Shown: positions 53,812 to 62,677, counted from the stretch's first letter. The stretch is 64,000 bases of DNA from SZUA-318 sp964412015 (GCA_964412015.1 CAYPMO010000001.1:260980-324979); one strand, 5' to 3'. A program made the numbers and translations. Notes: a model not told the origin generated them from the sequence alone.

Positions 53812-54776
53812 TCCAGCGAATCTCCCCTGTGGGCTGCGATGTGCGCGTAGGTCTCCTTCAGGCCCTCCTCGAGCGTCCAGGCAGGACGCCAGCCTCGGGC
53901 CCGAAGTCGAGCCGTCTCGAGCATGCTGTGCTGAAGCTCGCCGGGCCGCGCGGGGCGGAACTCCCGTCCGGTCCTCCGCCCGGCGACCCTCTCCAGCGCG
54001 TCGGCAAGATCCTTCACGCTGGTTTCGACCTCCGTGGCCACGTTGAACGCGAACGAGTCGAGCCCCTCGTTCCCTTCGAGGCGCAGGTCGGAAACGAGCA
54101 GGTTCGCGGATACGACGTCGCGCACGAACACGTAGTCGCGGGTCTGCTCCCCGTCGCCGAAGATGGTCAGGGGCTCTCCGGAGAGGAGACGGTTGCAGAA
54201 GATCGCTACTACACCGGCCTCCCCGTGCGGGTCCTGGCGGGGACCGAACACGTTCGAGTAGCGCAGCGCCACGTACTCCAGCCCGTGAACGCGGTGGTAG
54301 TAGTGGAGGTAGTACTCGCCCACGAGCTTGGTCACGCCGTACGGCGACAGGGGGAGCTTCGGCGCCGTCTCCGGCGTCGGCCGCACCTCGGGCTCCCCGT
54401 AGACCACACCCCCACTGCTCACGAACACGACGCGCCGCGTGCCCACCTCGAGCGCGGCTTCCGTCACGTTGAGGAGCCCCATCACGTTGATGGACGCGTC
54501 CTTCACCGGATCGGACACGGAGACCCGAACATCGATCTGGGCGGCGTGATGGTTCACGAGGTCGAAGCGGACCTCACGGAAGAGATCGCGGACGCCGGGA
54601 TCCCGGACGTCCATCTCGACGAAGCGCGCCCCGGGAGGAACGTTGGTCCGCTTTCCGCCGGAGAGGTCGTCGAGCACCCACACGTCGTCGCCGCGCGCCA
54701 CGAACGCCTCGGCCACATGGCTCGCGATGAACCCCGCGCCGCCCGTGACCAGGACTCTGCGCTGCCCGTTCGTCAT
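53808..54776 (-). CDS. NAD-dependent nucleotide-sugar epimerase/dehydratase
   Basis: Extended SDR of the UDP-glucose 4-epimerase group. The 322 residues show VTGGAGFIASH (about 10-20), SSGGVVYGEPE, the catalytic YGVTK (about 146-150), RYSNVFGPRQDPHGEAG and GDGEQTRDYVFVRDV. Substrate is not set by sequence (UDP-Glc or UDP-GlcNAc likely). It is translationally coupled to tolQ, an unusual pairing, and follows the LysM gene by 132 bp. Confidence 0.9.
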   Translation of the reverse strand: MTNGQRRVLVTGGAGFIASHVAEAFVARGDDVWVLDDLSGGKRTNVPPGARFVEMDVRDPGVRDLFREVRFDLVNHHAAQIDVRVSVSDPVKDASINVMGLLNVTEAALEVGTRRVVFVSSGGVVYGEPEVRPTPETAPKLPLSPYGVTKLVGEYYLHYYHRVHGLEYVALRYSNVFGPRQDPHGEAGVVAIFCNRLLSGEPLTIFGDGEQTRDYVFVRDVVSANLLVSDLRLEGNEGLDSFAFNVATEVETSVKDLADALERVAGRRTGREFRPARPGELQHSMLETARLRARGWRPAWTLEEGLKETYAHIAAHRGDSLE

Positions 54777-54805
54777 GACTTTGTCGTTCTCGAGGTCCGT
54801 ACGTG

Positions 54806-54852
54806 CGCATCCCCCGTCGAGGCGCCGAAGCGGTGCCGTGGCAGGGGATGCG
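54806..54852 (-). other. Two-tier hairpin between the LysM and epimerase genes
   Basis: Outer 9-bp stem CGCATCCCC / GGGGATGCG encloses an inner 6-bp stem (GGCACC / GGCGCC on the minus strand, one G-T). It lies 57 nt after the LysM stop and 30 nt before the epimerase start, and may be a terminator or a leader structure. Confidence 0.4.
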
Positions 54853-54908
54853 GAGACCGGCGCTGGCGGAGGGCGGAGGGCGTCTTCGTCACGTCCTCGC
54901 CGCCCACG

Positions 54909-55937
54909 TCAGCGCATCTTGCGGGCGAGCCGGACCACCAAGCCCGGCTGGAACACGGCGTCGGACAGGCCGATGACGCGGGCGGAGGCCGTCGCCGGTT
55001 TGACACCCACCACCTGGAGGCGCCCCTCCACCACATCCCGGCCGAGGAGCTCGTTCACGTACTCGAACTCGTCGCCGATGCCGACACCATGGTCCGAGCC
55101 CAGGTCGAGGAACGCCACGGCTCCGATGTCCTGGATCACCGCCGTGCCCGCGAAGCCCATGACCATGGCCTCGGTGCCCCCGGCGACCTCCTCCGCGAAC
55201 TGGCCGGCCCGCGCGGCGTAGTCCGGCATCGGCGCCAGCAGGTCTCCGAGCCCGATCCGCGCGTACTCCTTGCCGACGATCCCCACGGCCTCGCGGCCCG
55301 AGACCTCGCTCAGCGTCACGGTGCCGGTGGGCGTCGCCACGCGGCCCACGGTCTCGATGGTCTTGGTCATCCGGAAGGTCAGGAATTGGGTGCCGGCCGG
55401 GGGTGCTTCGCCCTCGAAGACCAGGTGGACGCGATCCCAACCCCGCGGCGTCTCCGAGCGCTGCACGCCCTCGGCGAAAGCGTCCAGCGTGCCGACGGCC
55501 GTCGGCTCCTCACCGACCGGCACGAGCCACGGGGCCGCGTAGACGATATCCCTGGGCACCGCGACGTACGACGCCTCGGACGACGAGACGAAGCTGCGGC
55601 GCGCTCCCGCCGTGTCCTCGTAGAAGACGGTGCGCTCCTCACGCGGTGAGCGGATCCGCACGGCGGGCACGGCCGGCGCCTCGACGGACACTTCGGAGAC
55701 CTGGGCTTCCCGCCCGGGGATCGTCAGCACCCAGCCGGGAAGGATGAAGTTCGGATCCGCCACCTGCTCGCGGTTCGCCTCCCAGATGCGGCGCCACTCC
55801 CAGGGAGTCTGGTAGTAGTGCTGAGCCAGGTCCCAGAGGGTGTCCCCCTTCACGACGGTATGGGTGGCCACCTGCTGGAGCGCAGCGAAACCGGACAGAA
55901 TCAGGACGGCCACCAGGGCCGCGGCCGAGCGAACCAT
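54909..55937 (-). CDS. LysM-domain cell-envelope protein
   Basis: A 342-residue secreted protein. A signal segment (VRSAAALVAVLILSGFAAL) is followed by one LysM domain (about 24-75: HTVVKGDTLWDLAQHYYQTP, WRRIWEANREQ, PGWVLTIPG) that should bind peptidoglycan. The remaining 260 residues are beta-rich and unrecognised (DLGSDHGVGIGDEFEYVNE). No peptidase or lytic domain is seen. AAGGAG precedes the ATG, and a good promoter lies 54 bp upstream. Genes downstream are epimerase and tol. Confidence 0.85.
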   Translation of the reverse strand: MVRSAAALVAVLILSGFAALQQVATHTVVKGDTLWDLAQHYYQTPWEWRRIWEANREQVADPNFILPGWVLTIPGREAQVSEVSVEAPAVPAVRIRSPREERTVFYEDTAGARRSFVSSSEASYVAVPRDIVYAAPWLVPVGEEPTAVGTLDAFAEGVQRSETPRGWDRVHLVFEGEAPPAGTQFLTFRMTKTIETVGRVATPTGTVTLSEVSGREAVGIVGKEYARIGLGDLLAPMPDYAARAGQFAEEVAGGTEAMVMGFAGTAVIQDIGAVAFLDLGSDHGVGIGDEFEYVNELLGRDVVEGRLQVVGVKPATASARVIGLSDAVFQPGLVVRLARKMR

Positions 55938-55990
55938 GGGGGCTCCTTGGGCTAGTGGTACAGTGCTTTTCCCCCGACGAGCATGTTTCG

Positions 55991-56019
55991 AAGATACCGG
56001 GCGAGCGTTCCCGAAGCAA
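55991..56019 (-). promoter_or_regulatory. Sigma70-like promoter of the LysM gene
   Basis: Minus-strand TTGCTT and TATCTT are 17 bp apart, flanked upstream by an A-tract (a UP-like element near 56022-56029). Predicted leader is about 48 nt. It may also feed the epimerase and tol genes. Confidence 0.6.
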
Positions 56020-56060
56020 CGCGTTTTTTTGGAATTGCAATCAAATGTTTCCGCTGGGGC

Positions 56061-56765
56061 TCACGGGTGCGCCCGGACCCAGGCCAGATACCGGAGCCCC
56101 TCGACGGCTTGCCGGAGCCCCTCGGGGTCCAGCGTGCCCGGGGACTCCGACAGATAGGGCGAGAGCGCAAGGGGGATCTCCAGCACGTCCGCTCCGAGGA
56201 CGCACGCCGCCAGAACGGGCCAACCCGTACCGGAGCGGTCCGCGAATCCGCGGGTGATCCGGCTTCCGAGCTCCACCTCGTGGAGTCGGGCCAGGCCGAG
56301 GTGTTCCGGGGGAGCTGGACGCTCGGCCTGCCCGAAGATCACGGTCACGCCCACGTCGTAGCGGCCCAGGATCGCGAGCGCGCCGTGCGTCGCCTCCTCG
56401 GCGTCGCCGTCGCACAGCAGGAACAGCGGCAGGTGGGCGGCCCCGACGGCCTCCCAGAACGCCTCGCCGTCATCGTTCGTGACGGAGGCGGCGAGCCCCC
56501 CGACGCCCACCCGCCGGAAGAGCGACACGTCCTCGAGCGTGGAAACCGTGACCAGGAAGTCCACGTCGGACCTGAGGACGGTCTTCCGTAGGGCGATCCA
56601 GTCCTCGGGCGACGCCGCGGCAAGGGCGCGTGGCGGATCCACTCGTATCGCGTTCACTCCCGCAGCGGCGGCGGCGCGGGCGGACGCGGCCACCCCGGTC
56701 CACCAGCCCTCCGGAGCCTGGGCCACTTCCGCGATGACGAGGACGTCGGGGCGCGGTGCGCTCAT
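56061..56765 (-). CDS. NeuB-like TIM-barrel protein lacking metal-site residues
   Basis: A 234-residue protein that resembles the sialic-acid synthase (NeuB) barrel from end to end: VLVIAEVAQAPEG matches the IAEIGxNHNG start, AAAAAGVNAIRV the AGADAVK step, and VLGADVLEIPLALSP with LDPEGLRQAVEGLR the C-terminal end. NHN reads AQA, the SDH site reads ADR and the EKH site reads EIP, so the metal-binding histidines are gone. There is no SAF domain. Activity is probably lost or changed. The ATG overlaps the radC stop by 4 bp. Confidence 0.7.
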   Translation of the reverse strand: MSAPRPDVLVIAEVAQAPEGWWTGVAASARAAAAAGVNAIRVDPPRALAAASPEDWIALRKTVLRSDVDFLVTVSTLEDVSLFRRVGVGGLAASVTNDDGEAFWEAVGAAHLPLFLLCDGDAEEATHGALAILGRYDVGVTVIFGQAERPAPPEHLGLARLHEVELGSRITRGFADRSGTGWPVLAACVLGADVLEIPLALSPYLSESPGTLDPEGLRQAVEGLRYLAWVRAHP

Positions 56766-57499
56766 GCCCGACAAGGTAGCGACACAAATGCCTTGCGGCC
56801 TCTCTGGGACGGGCCCTCGCCCCCCAGCGACCGCCACTCGCCGTCCCCGATCACGATATGGTCGAGGACGGGGATCCCGAGCGAGCGCCCGGCGTCCGCG
56901 AGCTGACGGGTCACGGCGCGGTCCTCGGGTGAGGGCGTCGGGTCCCCCGAGGGATGGTTGTGCACGAGGATGACGCCGGCCGCTCCCTCGACCACGGCCA
57001 CACGGAACACCTCCCGCGGGTGGATGAGCGAGGCGTCCAGGATGCCCCTCGTGATCGCCACCTCGCGGATCACCTTGTGCCGTGTGTTGAGCAACAGCGC
57101 GTGGAACTCCTCCTGCGGCAGATCGCGAAGGCGGGGACCCATGCGCCGGAACACGTCCGCGGGACCCCGGATGGGCTCCTCCTCGCCCGACGCGCCCGCG
57201 GCGCTCCTCCGCCCGAGCTCCAGCGCGGCCAGCACGCGCGCCGCGGTCGCGGCCCCTACGCCGGGGACGTCCTCGAGGGTGCCGGGGTCGGAGGCGCCCA
57301 GCCGGCGCAGCGACCCGCCTACCGAAGCGAGCAGACGATCCGCCACGTGGAACGCGGAGCCTCCACTCCCCCCGCTTCCCACGAGGAGCGCGACGAGCTC
57401 GCGGGCGGACAGATGGCGAGCGCCCACGGCCCTCAGGCGCTCGCGCGGGCGGTCGGCGGGCGACCAGGCATGGATCGGGGGCGGCGCGGGCAGCGTCAT
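56762..57499 (-). CDS. radC: RadC-family JAB-domain DNA repair protein
   Basis: A 245-residue chromosomal RadC with an HhH-like N-terminal part (about 20-95: LSARELVALLVGSGG, VPGVGAATAARVLAALELGRR) and the C-terminal JAB1/MPN-type domain with the metal motif HNHPSGDPTPSPED (His-x-His plus Asp). The role of RadC is unsettled; a DNA repair function is not proved. It is followed by the NeuB-like gene. Confidence 0.94.
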   Translation of the reverse strand: MTLPAPPPIHAWSPADRPRERLRAVGARHLSARELVALLVGSGGSGGSAFHVADRLLASVGGSLRRLGASDPGTLEDVPGVGAATAARVLAALELGRRSAAGASGEEEPIRGPADVFRRMGPRLRDLPQEEFHALLLNTRHKVIREVAITRGILDASLIHPREVFRVAVVEGAAGVILVHNHPSGDPTPSPEDRAVTRQLADAGRSLGIPVLDHIVIGDGEWRSLGGEGPSQRGRKAFVSLPCRA

Positions 57500-57586
57500 G
57501 CCGGCACGTTGGTGCCGCCCGCGGGGCGAGGGGATGTGCCGAGGGGACCGATCGGCCGCGCCCCTCGCTCACGGGACGGCCGGACG

Positions 57587-58051
57587 CTACGGCTTCACCA
57601 CCATCATGAGCGCGTCCTCGACCGGTCGGTCATAGTACTTGCTGCGGAGTCCGACCTCGACGAACCCGAACGAGCGGTACAGGTCGACGGCGGCCGTGTT
57701 GGAGACGCGCACCTCCAGGTAGAGCCGCTCGACCCCGCGGTCCCGGGCCACCTCCATCACACGCGAGAGCAGGTACGACCCGTGCCCCTGCCGGCGGTGG
57801 GACCCGGCCACAGCCAGGTTGGCCAGCTCTCCCTGGTCCAGGATGCACCAGAGCACCGCGTACCCGATGACGCCGACCTCCGGGTCCTCGAGCACCCACA
57901 GCTCGCAGCCGGGGCGGTCCAGCAGGTGCGCGAACGTGTCCGCGCTCCACGGCGCGGTGAACGACTCGGTCTCGAGCCGCGCGACCCGCTCGACGTCCCG
58001 GAGCTCCATCTTTCGGGCTGCCACCGTCCGGTTCTCGGCGAACGCCCTCAC
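57587..58051 (-). CDS. rimI: Ribosomal-protein-alanine N-acetyltransferase-like (RimI)
   Basis: GNAT acetyltransferase that acetylates the N-terminus of ribosomal protein S18 in E. coli. The 154 residues have the acetyl-CoA loop RRQGHGSYLL (R/QxxGxG/A) and the C-terminal NTAAVDLYRSFGFVEVGLRSKYY, both typical of RimI. The GTG start overlaps the tsaB stop by 4 bp, a common tsaB-rimI pair. Confidence 0.93.
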   Translation of the reverse strand: MRAFAENRTVAARKMELRDVERVARLETESFTAPWSADTFAHLLDRPGCELWVLEDPEVGVIGYAVLWCILDQGELANLAVAGSHRRQGHGSYLLSRVMEVARDRGVERLYLEVRVSNTAAVDLYRSFGFVEVGLRSKYYDRPVEDALMMVVKP

Positions 58052-58791
58052 TCGGCGCCCCCGGAACGGTCCCGCTCCCCCGAGGCGATCCACTCGCGCT
58101 CGGCGCTGGACGGCTTCACGTACCGGGGCTCCCAACCAGCCAGGTCGGCCACGGGCGCACAGTCCGCGTGGAGCCCGAGAAAATGAAGGAGGGCGTCCCC
58201 CGACGGCTCGCCGATCGGCGGAGACCTCACACGGAATCCGTAGCTCTCGATGGCTTCGCGGTGCCGCTCGGCCCCATCCCCGGCGAACTCGGCGCCGCCC
58301 GGCAGGTCGCCCGCCAGGATGGAGAGGAGGTGCCCCGCGCTCGGAGGAACGATCGTCTCCACACCCCGGCTTCCCACGCCGTAGCACGCACCGTAGACGC
58401 GATCCCCGCGCGCGTCGAAGAGGATGTAGCGCACACCGGCGCCTCCCCTGCCCAGGTCGCCGACGGCGGCGGCGGCCAGGGACGACACGGCCCAGAGCGG
58501 AATCCGCAGGGCGTGCGCCATGCCCTTGGCGGTCGCGGCCGCCACGCGCACGCCGGTGAACGACCCCGGCCCTTCGCCGACGATGATGCCGGAGAGCTCG
58601 CCGACGTCCACGCGGGCGGCCTCCAGCACCCGTCGCACCGAGCCGACGATGCGCGCGCCGTGCTGGCCCCGGCGCTCCAGGCGGGCCCGGCCGAGCACGT
58701 CGCTGCCCCGCCCCACGGCCACGAATCCCGTGGGACCGGAGGTGTCGAGGGCGAGATAGAGCCCGTCCCGGCGCCAGCGGGGATCGCTCAC
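58048..58791 (-). CDS. tsaB: tRNA threonylcarbamoyladenosine biosynthesis protein TsaB
   Basis: Structural partner of TsaD in t6A37 synthesis. The 247 residues carry the N-terminal ASKHA segment LALDTSGPTGFVAVG and VGEGPGSFTGVRVAAATAKGMA. It lacks the metal site of TsaD, as expected. GTG start overlaps the tsaE stop by 4 bp. tsaD and tsaC are not in the window. Confidence 0.95.
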   Translation of the reverse strand: MSDPRWRRDGLYLALDTSGPTGFVAVGRGSDVLGRARLERRGQHGARIVGSVRRVLEAARVDVGELSGIIVGEGPGSFTGVRVAAATAKGMAHALRIPLWAVSSLAAAAVGDLGRGGAGVRYILFDARGDRVYGACYGVGSRGVETIVPPSAGHLLSILAGDLPGGAEFAGDGAERHREAIESYGFRVRSPPIGEPSGDALLHFLGLHADCAPVADLAGWEPRYVKPSSAEREWIASGERDRSGGAE

Positions 58792-59264
58792 GGATGCAGG
58801 CCTCCCCACGCGACCGTCATCGGGAAGCCGACCAGCGCGGGCGGGTGGCCGACCCGCACCGCGCCCACGTCGCGCAGCAACGGCTTGCCCGGGACCGGCG
58901 TGAGCTCGATGAGCCAGTGGTCCGGCGGCAGGAGGTGCCCCGCCCGTTCCGGCCATTCCACCAGGACGACCTCGTTCTGCTGGCCAAGCTCCTCCCACCC
59001 CAGCTCCCAGAGCTCGTCGGGCGTCGTCAGGCGATACAGGTCCAGATGGACCACCTGGATGCCGAGGTTCGCCGGATAGTGGAAGAGGAGGTTGAACGAC
59101 GGCGAGGGCATCGGCTGGGAGACTCCGAGACCCCGCCCGATCGCCCTGGCGAGCACGGACTTGCCGGCGCCGAGGGGACCCTGGAGTCCCAGGAACGCGG
59201 GCGCGTCGAGGGTCTCGCCGATGCGCTCGCCCCATCGCGTCAGCTCCTTCTCGCCGAGTCGCAC
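58788..59264 (-). CDS. tsaE: tRNA threonylcarbamoyladenosine biosynthesis ATPase TsaE
   Basis: P-loop ATPase that recycles the TsaBD complex. The 158 residues show GPLGAGKSVLARAIGRGLG (Walker A), PSPSFNLLFHYP and HLDLYRL with VEWPERAG. GTG 59264 has AGGAGG about 8 nt upstream, which decides the start over the longer frame. Confidence 0.95.
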   Translation of the reverse strand: MRLGEKELTRWGERIGETLDAPAFLGLQGPLGAGKSVLARAIGRGLGVSQPMPSPSFNLLFHYPANLGIQVVHLDLYRLTTPDELWELGWEELGQQNEVVLVEWPERAGHLLPPDHWLIELTPVPGKPLLRDVGAVRVGHPPALVGFPMTVAWGGLHP

Positions 59265-59277
59265 CCCACCCCCTCCT

Positions 59278-60258
59278 TCAGCTTCTCCGAGTATACGCGA
59301 CGTCCTGGACGCGAAGCCACGCGACCGTCCGGTCGAGCCCCTGTTGGAGCGGGACGAGCACCCGGTACCCCAGTCGCTCCCTGACCTTCGTGAGATCGGC
59401 GAGCGAGTCCCGGACGTCGCCGGGGCGCGGAGGCCCGCGGCGCGCCTCGACGTCCACACCCACGATCGCGCGCACCTCCTCCCAGAGACGCGCCACCGTG
59501 ATGCGCTCGCCGCAGCCGACGTTGAACACCTCGGCCACCACGCCCTCGGCGGGCGCGAGACACGCGCGGAGGTTGGCGTCCACGACGTTGTCCACGTAGG
59601 TGAAGTCGCGCGTCTGCTCGCCGTCGCCGTTGATCACGGGCGCCTCGCCCCGGAGCGCGCTGCCGATGAACAGCGGGATCACCGCCGAGTAGGGGGAGTC
59701 GGGGTCCTGCCGGGGCCCGAAGACGTTGAAGTAGCGGAGCACGACCGTCTCGAGCCCGAACACCCAGGGGAAGACCAACGCATACTGCTCCCCGGAGAGC
59801 TTGGCCACCGCGTAGGGCGACCGTGGGCTCGGCGCCATGTCCTCACGCTTGGGAAGCGTCGGCGTGTCCCCGTAGGCCGACGACGACCCGGCATAGACGA
59901 AGCGCTTCACGCCGGCGCTCCAGGCCGCGTGCAGCATGTTGAGCGTCCCCGTCGCGTCCACTTCGTGCGTGAGGCGCGGGTTGGCGACCGAACGCTGCAC
60001 GGAGGGAAGCGCCGCCTGGTGGAGGACGAAGTCCACGCCGACGCACGCGCGCGCGCACGCCTTCGGGTCCGTGACGGAGGCATCGAGGATGTCGATGCGG
60101 CCGAGCCACGGTGCCAGGTTCTCCCGGCGGCCCGTGCTGAAGTCGTCGAGAACCCGGACGCGCGCGCGCCGCGCCACGAGGTGCTCCACGAGGTGGGAGC
60201 CGATGAAGCCGGCCCCGCCCGTCACGAGTACCGTGCGGTCCGTGAATTCCATAGACAT
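59278..60258 (-). CDS. NAD-dependent UDP-sugar 4-epimerase
   Basis: A 326-residue extended SDR close to WbpP/Gne-type UDP-GlcNAc 4-epimerases. Motifs are VTGGAGFIGSH (about 12-22), AGSSSAYGDTPTLPK, the catalytic YAVAK (about 147-151), FNVFGPRQDPDSPYSAVIP and GDGEQTRDFTYVDNVV. The PYSAVIP segment favours N-acetylated or larger substrates. Likely role is precursor supply for LPS or exopolysaccharide. It lies 6 bp after nadD. Confidence 0.9.
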   Translation of the reverse strand: MSMEFTDRTVLVTGGAGFIGSHLVEHLVARRARVRVLDDFSTGRRENLAPWLGRIDILDASVTDPKACARACVGVDFVLHQAALPSVQRSVANPRLTHEVDATGTLNMLHAAWSAGVKRFVYAGSSSAYGDTPTLPKREDMAPSPRSPYAVAKLSGEQYALVFPWVFGLETVVLRYFNVFGPRQDPDSPYSAVIPLFIGSALRGEAPVINGDGEQTRDFTYVDNVVDANLRACLAPAEGVVAEVFNVGCGERITVARLWEEVRAIVGVDVEARRGPPRPGDVRDSLADLTKVRERLGYRVLVPLQQGLDRTVAWLRVQDVAYTRRS

Positions 60259-60264
60259 GGGAAT

Positions 60265-60903
60265 CTAACGCAGCCGGTGTAGTGCGTGCCCGTACAGCCC
60301 CTCGCGCCGGGCCACCTCCAGGACCCCCGCCGGGACCCGATCGGCGACGTCCTCCCCGGCCGAGAGCGCCGCGCGGATACACGTCGCGGACACGTCCACG
60401 CGGGTCACCGGAACGTGGACGGTTCGCCCCGTCCCGGACAGCGCGGGCGCGGCGGTTCGCGTCGCCTCGCCCTCCCGGTCCATCAGGGCGAGCGTGGCGA
60501 GCCGCAGGATCTCCTCGGGCTCCCTCCACCCCCGCTCGAACGTACGGGCCTGGTCCGCGCCCAGGATCAGGAACAGCTCGGCTCCGGGGTTGCGGGCGGC
60601 GAGCTCGCGGAGCGTGTCCACGGTGAACGAGACGCCCTCCCGCTCGAGCTCCAGACCGGACGCCTCGAAGCGGGGGTCGGACGCGCAGGCCGCCCGGACC
60701 ATCGCGAGGCGCGCCGCCCCGGGGCTGAGTTCCCGGTCCTCTTTATGGGGAGGGACCCGCGCGGGAATCCACAGGACCCGGTCCAGCCCGAGGGCGTCGG
60801 CCACGTCCCGGGCCACGGTCACATGCCCCACGTGGGGCGGATCGAAGGTGCCGCCGAACACTCCGAGGCGGCGAGGTCGGGCTCCTTCAGGAGCTCGATC
60901 CAT
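60265..60903 (-). CDS. nadD: Nicotinate-mononucleotide adenylyltransferase
   Basis: Forms deamido-NAD from NaMN. The 212 residues have GVFGGTFDPPHVGHV (about 14-28) with the HxGH motif and near the end VSATCIRAAL for the usual ISSTxIR, with Ala for the second Ser. The ATG lies inside the bamD 3' end (17-bp overlap). Confidence 0.94.
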   Translation of the reverse strand: MDRAPEGARPRRLGVFGGTFDPPHVGHVTVARDVADALGLDRVLWIPARVPPHKEDRELSPGAARLAMVRAACASDPRFEASGLELEREGVSFTVDTLRELAARNPGAELFLILGADQARTFERGWREPEEILRLATLALMDREGEATRTAAPALSGTGRTVHVPVTRVDVSATCIRAALSAGEDVADRVPAGVLEVARREGLYGHALHRLR

Positions 60904-61633
60904 TGATGCGGACTTCGTTCGCGGCCGGGGAGTCGGGGTACATCGAGAGCAACCGCTCCCTGGCTTCGTCCGCGAGGTCGTCGTATCCGATGGCCTTGTT
61001 GGCGCGGTAGATGCCCAACAGGGCCTGGGGCGCCCACGGCGACTCGGGATAGAGCTCGACCACGAACTCGTAGTAGATGATCGCCGAGTCGTAGAGCTCG
61101 CGGCGGAAGTAGAAGCCGGCGGTGTTGAACTCCTTCTCGGCCAGCTTGAGGCGCATGTCGTTGGCGAGCTCGGCGGCCTGCTCGGCCTGCGGGGTTCCGG
61201 GGTAGTCCACCACGACGTTCCGGCAGACCGACAGCGCCTCGTTCGTGTAGTTCTGATCCCGATGCGGGTTGGGCGACAGCGCGACCAGGCTGTTGCAGAT
61301 GCCGAGGGCCGCGACGGGCGCGTCGGGCCACGTGGCGTACCGGTCCAGATAGCGCTGGTACTCGGAGCGCGCGGTCAGGTAGTCGCCCTTGCCGTAGTAC
61401 GCGTGCGCGAGCAGCAGGCGCGCTTCGGGCGTGCGCTCGGAGCTCCCGAAGCTGAGCAGGAGCCGGTCGAGCGCCCGGACCGCGTCGTCCCAGTCGCGCT
61501 CCTCGTACTTCTGGCGGGCGAGGGCATAGAGTTCCTCGGCCTCCATCCCCTCGTAGGGATTGGAGTGCCCGCACCCCGCCAGGGGGAGCGTCACGAGGGC
61601 CAGGAACGCGATCGGTCGCGAAAATGAGTACAT
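60887..61633 (-). CDS. bamD: Outer-membrane assembly lipoprotein BamD
   Basis: Essential lipoprotein of the BAM complex. The 248 residues have a signal with lipobox LPLAGC (Cys 21), then five TPR-like units (ELYALARQKYEERDWDDAVR, LLLAHAYYGKGDYLTARSEYQRYL, FNTAGFYFRRELYDSAIIYYEFV). SNPYEGMEAEELY is a usual BamD beginning. bamA is not in this window. Confidence 0.92.
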   Translation of the reverse strand: MYSFSRPIAFLALVTLPLAGCGHSNPYEGMEAEELYALARQKYEERDWDDAVRALDRLLLSFGSSERTPEARLLLAHAYYGKGDYLTARSEYQRYLDRYATWPDAPVAALGICNSLVALSPNPHRDQNYTNEALSVCRNVVVDYPGTPQAEQAAELANDMRLKLAEKEFNTAGFYFRRELYDSAIIYYEFVVELYPESPWAPQALLGIYRANKAIGYDDLADEARERLLSMYPDSPAANEVRINGSSS

Positions 61634-61697
61634 CCGTTTTAGCTACCCTGGCGGAACGTCCGTGTTTCCGAGCCGGGGGTGAGGAAACGCAGGCGGA

Positions 61698-62666
61698 TCA
61701 CCGGCAGCGCCCACCCCTGAGCGCCTCGAGACCCCGGCCGAACCGGATCTCGTCGTAGATCGCCAGGGCACGGTCGGCCAGGGCGCCGGCATTGTCCATC
61801 TCCGCCACGCGCCGCAGGGCTTCCATGGCACCCGTGCAGTCGCCGAGATCCGAAAGGATCAGCCCCTTCTCGAACCACGCCTGGGGCTGGATGCCGCGGG
61901 GCTCCCCCAGCTCGAGGGTGCGCTCCACGAGGCCGAGGGCCCGGTTCAGCTCGTGCTCCGGGACGGCGGGACCCGCGCGGATCTCGCGCGCCAGCCGGAA
62001 GCCGCACGTGCCGATGTGCCAGTCCACCTGGCCGTAGCCGCGGGGACCCGACATCTCGCGGTAGCGCTCGAAGTACAGGAGGGCGTGCTGGCAGTCGTCG
62101 ATCTGCTCGTAGGCCTGGCCCACCTCGAGGAGGACGTCGGCGGTCGCGGAGTCCGGAAGCTCGAAGAGCGCGTTCTCGTAGAACGGAAGCGCGCGTCCGT
62201 GCTCGCCGATCTGGAAGTAGTGGCGCGCGAGGTCCAGCGACATGTTCGAGACCCCGAGCCCCGGCCGCATCCGGAGCGCCCGCTCCACCGCGGTCGCCAT
62301 CGCGAAGCGGTCCTGGCGCTCGCGGGCGTGCTCCGCCATGCGCATCAGGTCCGAGACCGCCTGGTCCACCAGCGAGGAGTCCTCGGCCACGGCCTGCGCG
62401 TAGAAGGTGCTCGCGTCGTCCACGCGCTCGAGCATGGCGTAGGTGTGCGCCACCCGCGCGAGCGTGTGCGCGTCGTCGGCCCCCTGCCGCAGGGCCAGCC
62501 GGTACTCGGCCAGGGCCTGGTCGTACTTGCGCAGCGCGAACGCCTCGTCACCGCGCCGGATCGAGCTGTCCTCGTCGCGGCCGGCCCCGCAGGCCGAGAC
62601 CAGCCCCACCACGAGCACGGCCGGCAGGGCGGCGAGGGCCCGCGGCCACGAGGCGAAGCGAGGCAT
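61698..62666 (-). CDS. TPR lipoprotein
   Basis: A 322-residue predicted lipoprotein with lipobox VSAC (Cys near 25) and 6 to 8 TPR units (ALRKYDQALAEYRLALRQGADD, TLARVAHTYAMLERVDDAS, FQIGEHGRALPFYENALFEL, LLEVGQAYEQIDDCQHALLYF). No enzyme domain. It is placed before bamD, so an envelope role is possible. No clear ribosome site; ATG 62666 is chosen because the signal peptide starts there. Confidence 0.82.
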   Translation of the reverse strand: MPRFASWPRALAALPAVLVVGLVSACGAGRDEDSSIRRGDEAFALRKYDQALAEYRLALRQGADDAHTLARVAHTYAMLERVDDASTFYAQAVAEDSSLVDQAVSDLMRMAEHARERQDRFAMATAVERALRMRPGLGVSNMSLDLARHYFQIGEHGRALPFYENALFELPDSATADVLLEVGQAYEQIDDCQHALLYFERYREMSGPRGYGQVDWHIGTCGFRLAREIRAGPAVPEHELNRALGLVERTLELGEPRGIQPQAWFEKGLILSDLGDCTGAMEALRRVAEMDNAGALADRALAIYDEIRFGRGLEALRGGRCR

Positions 62667-62677
62667 GCCCGAGCCGC

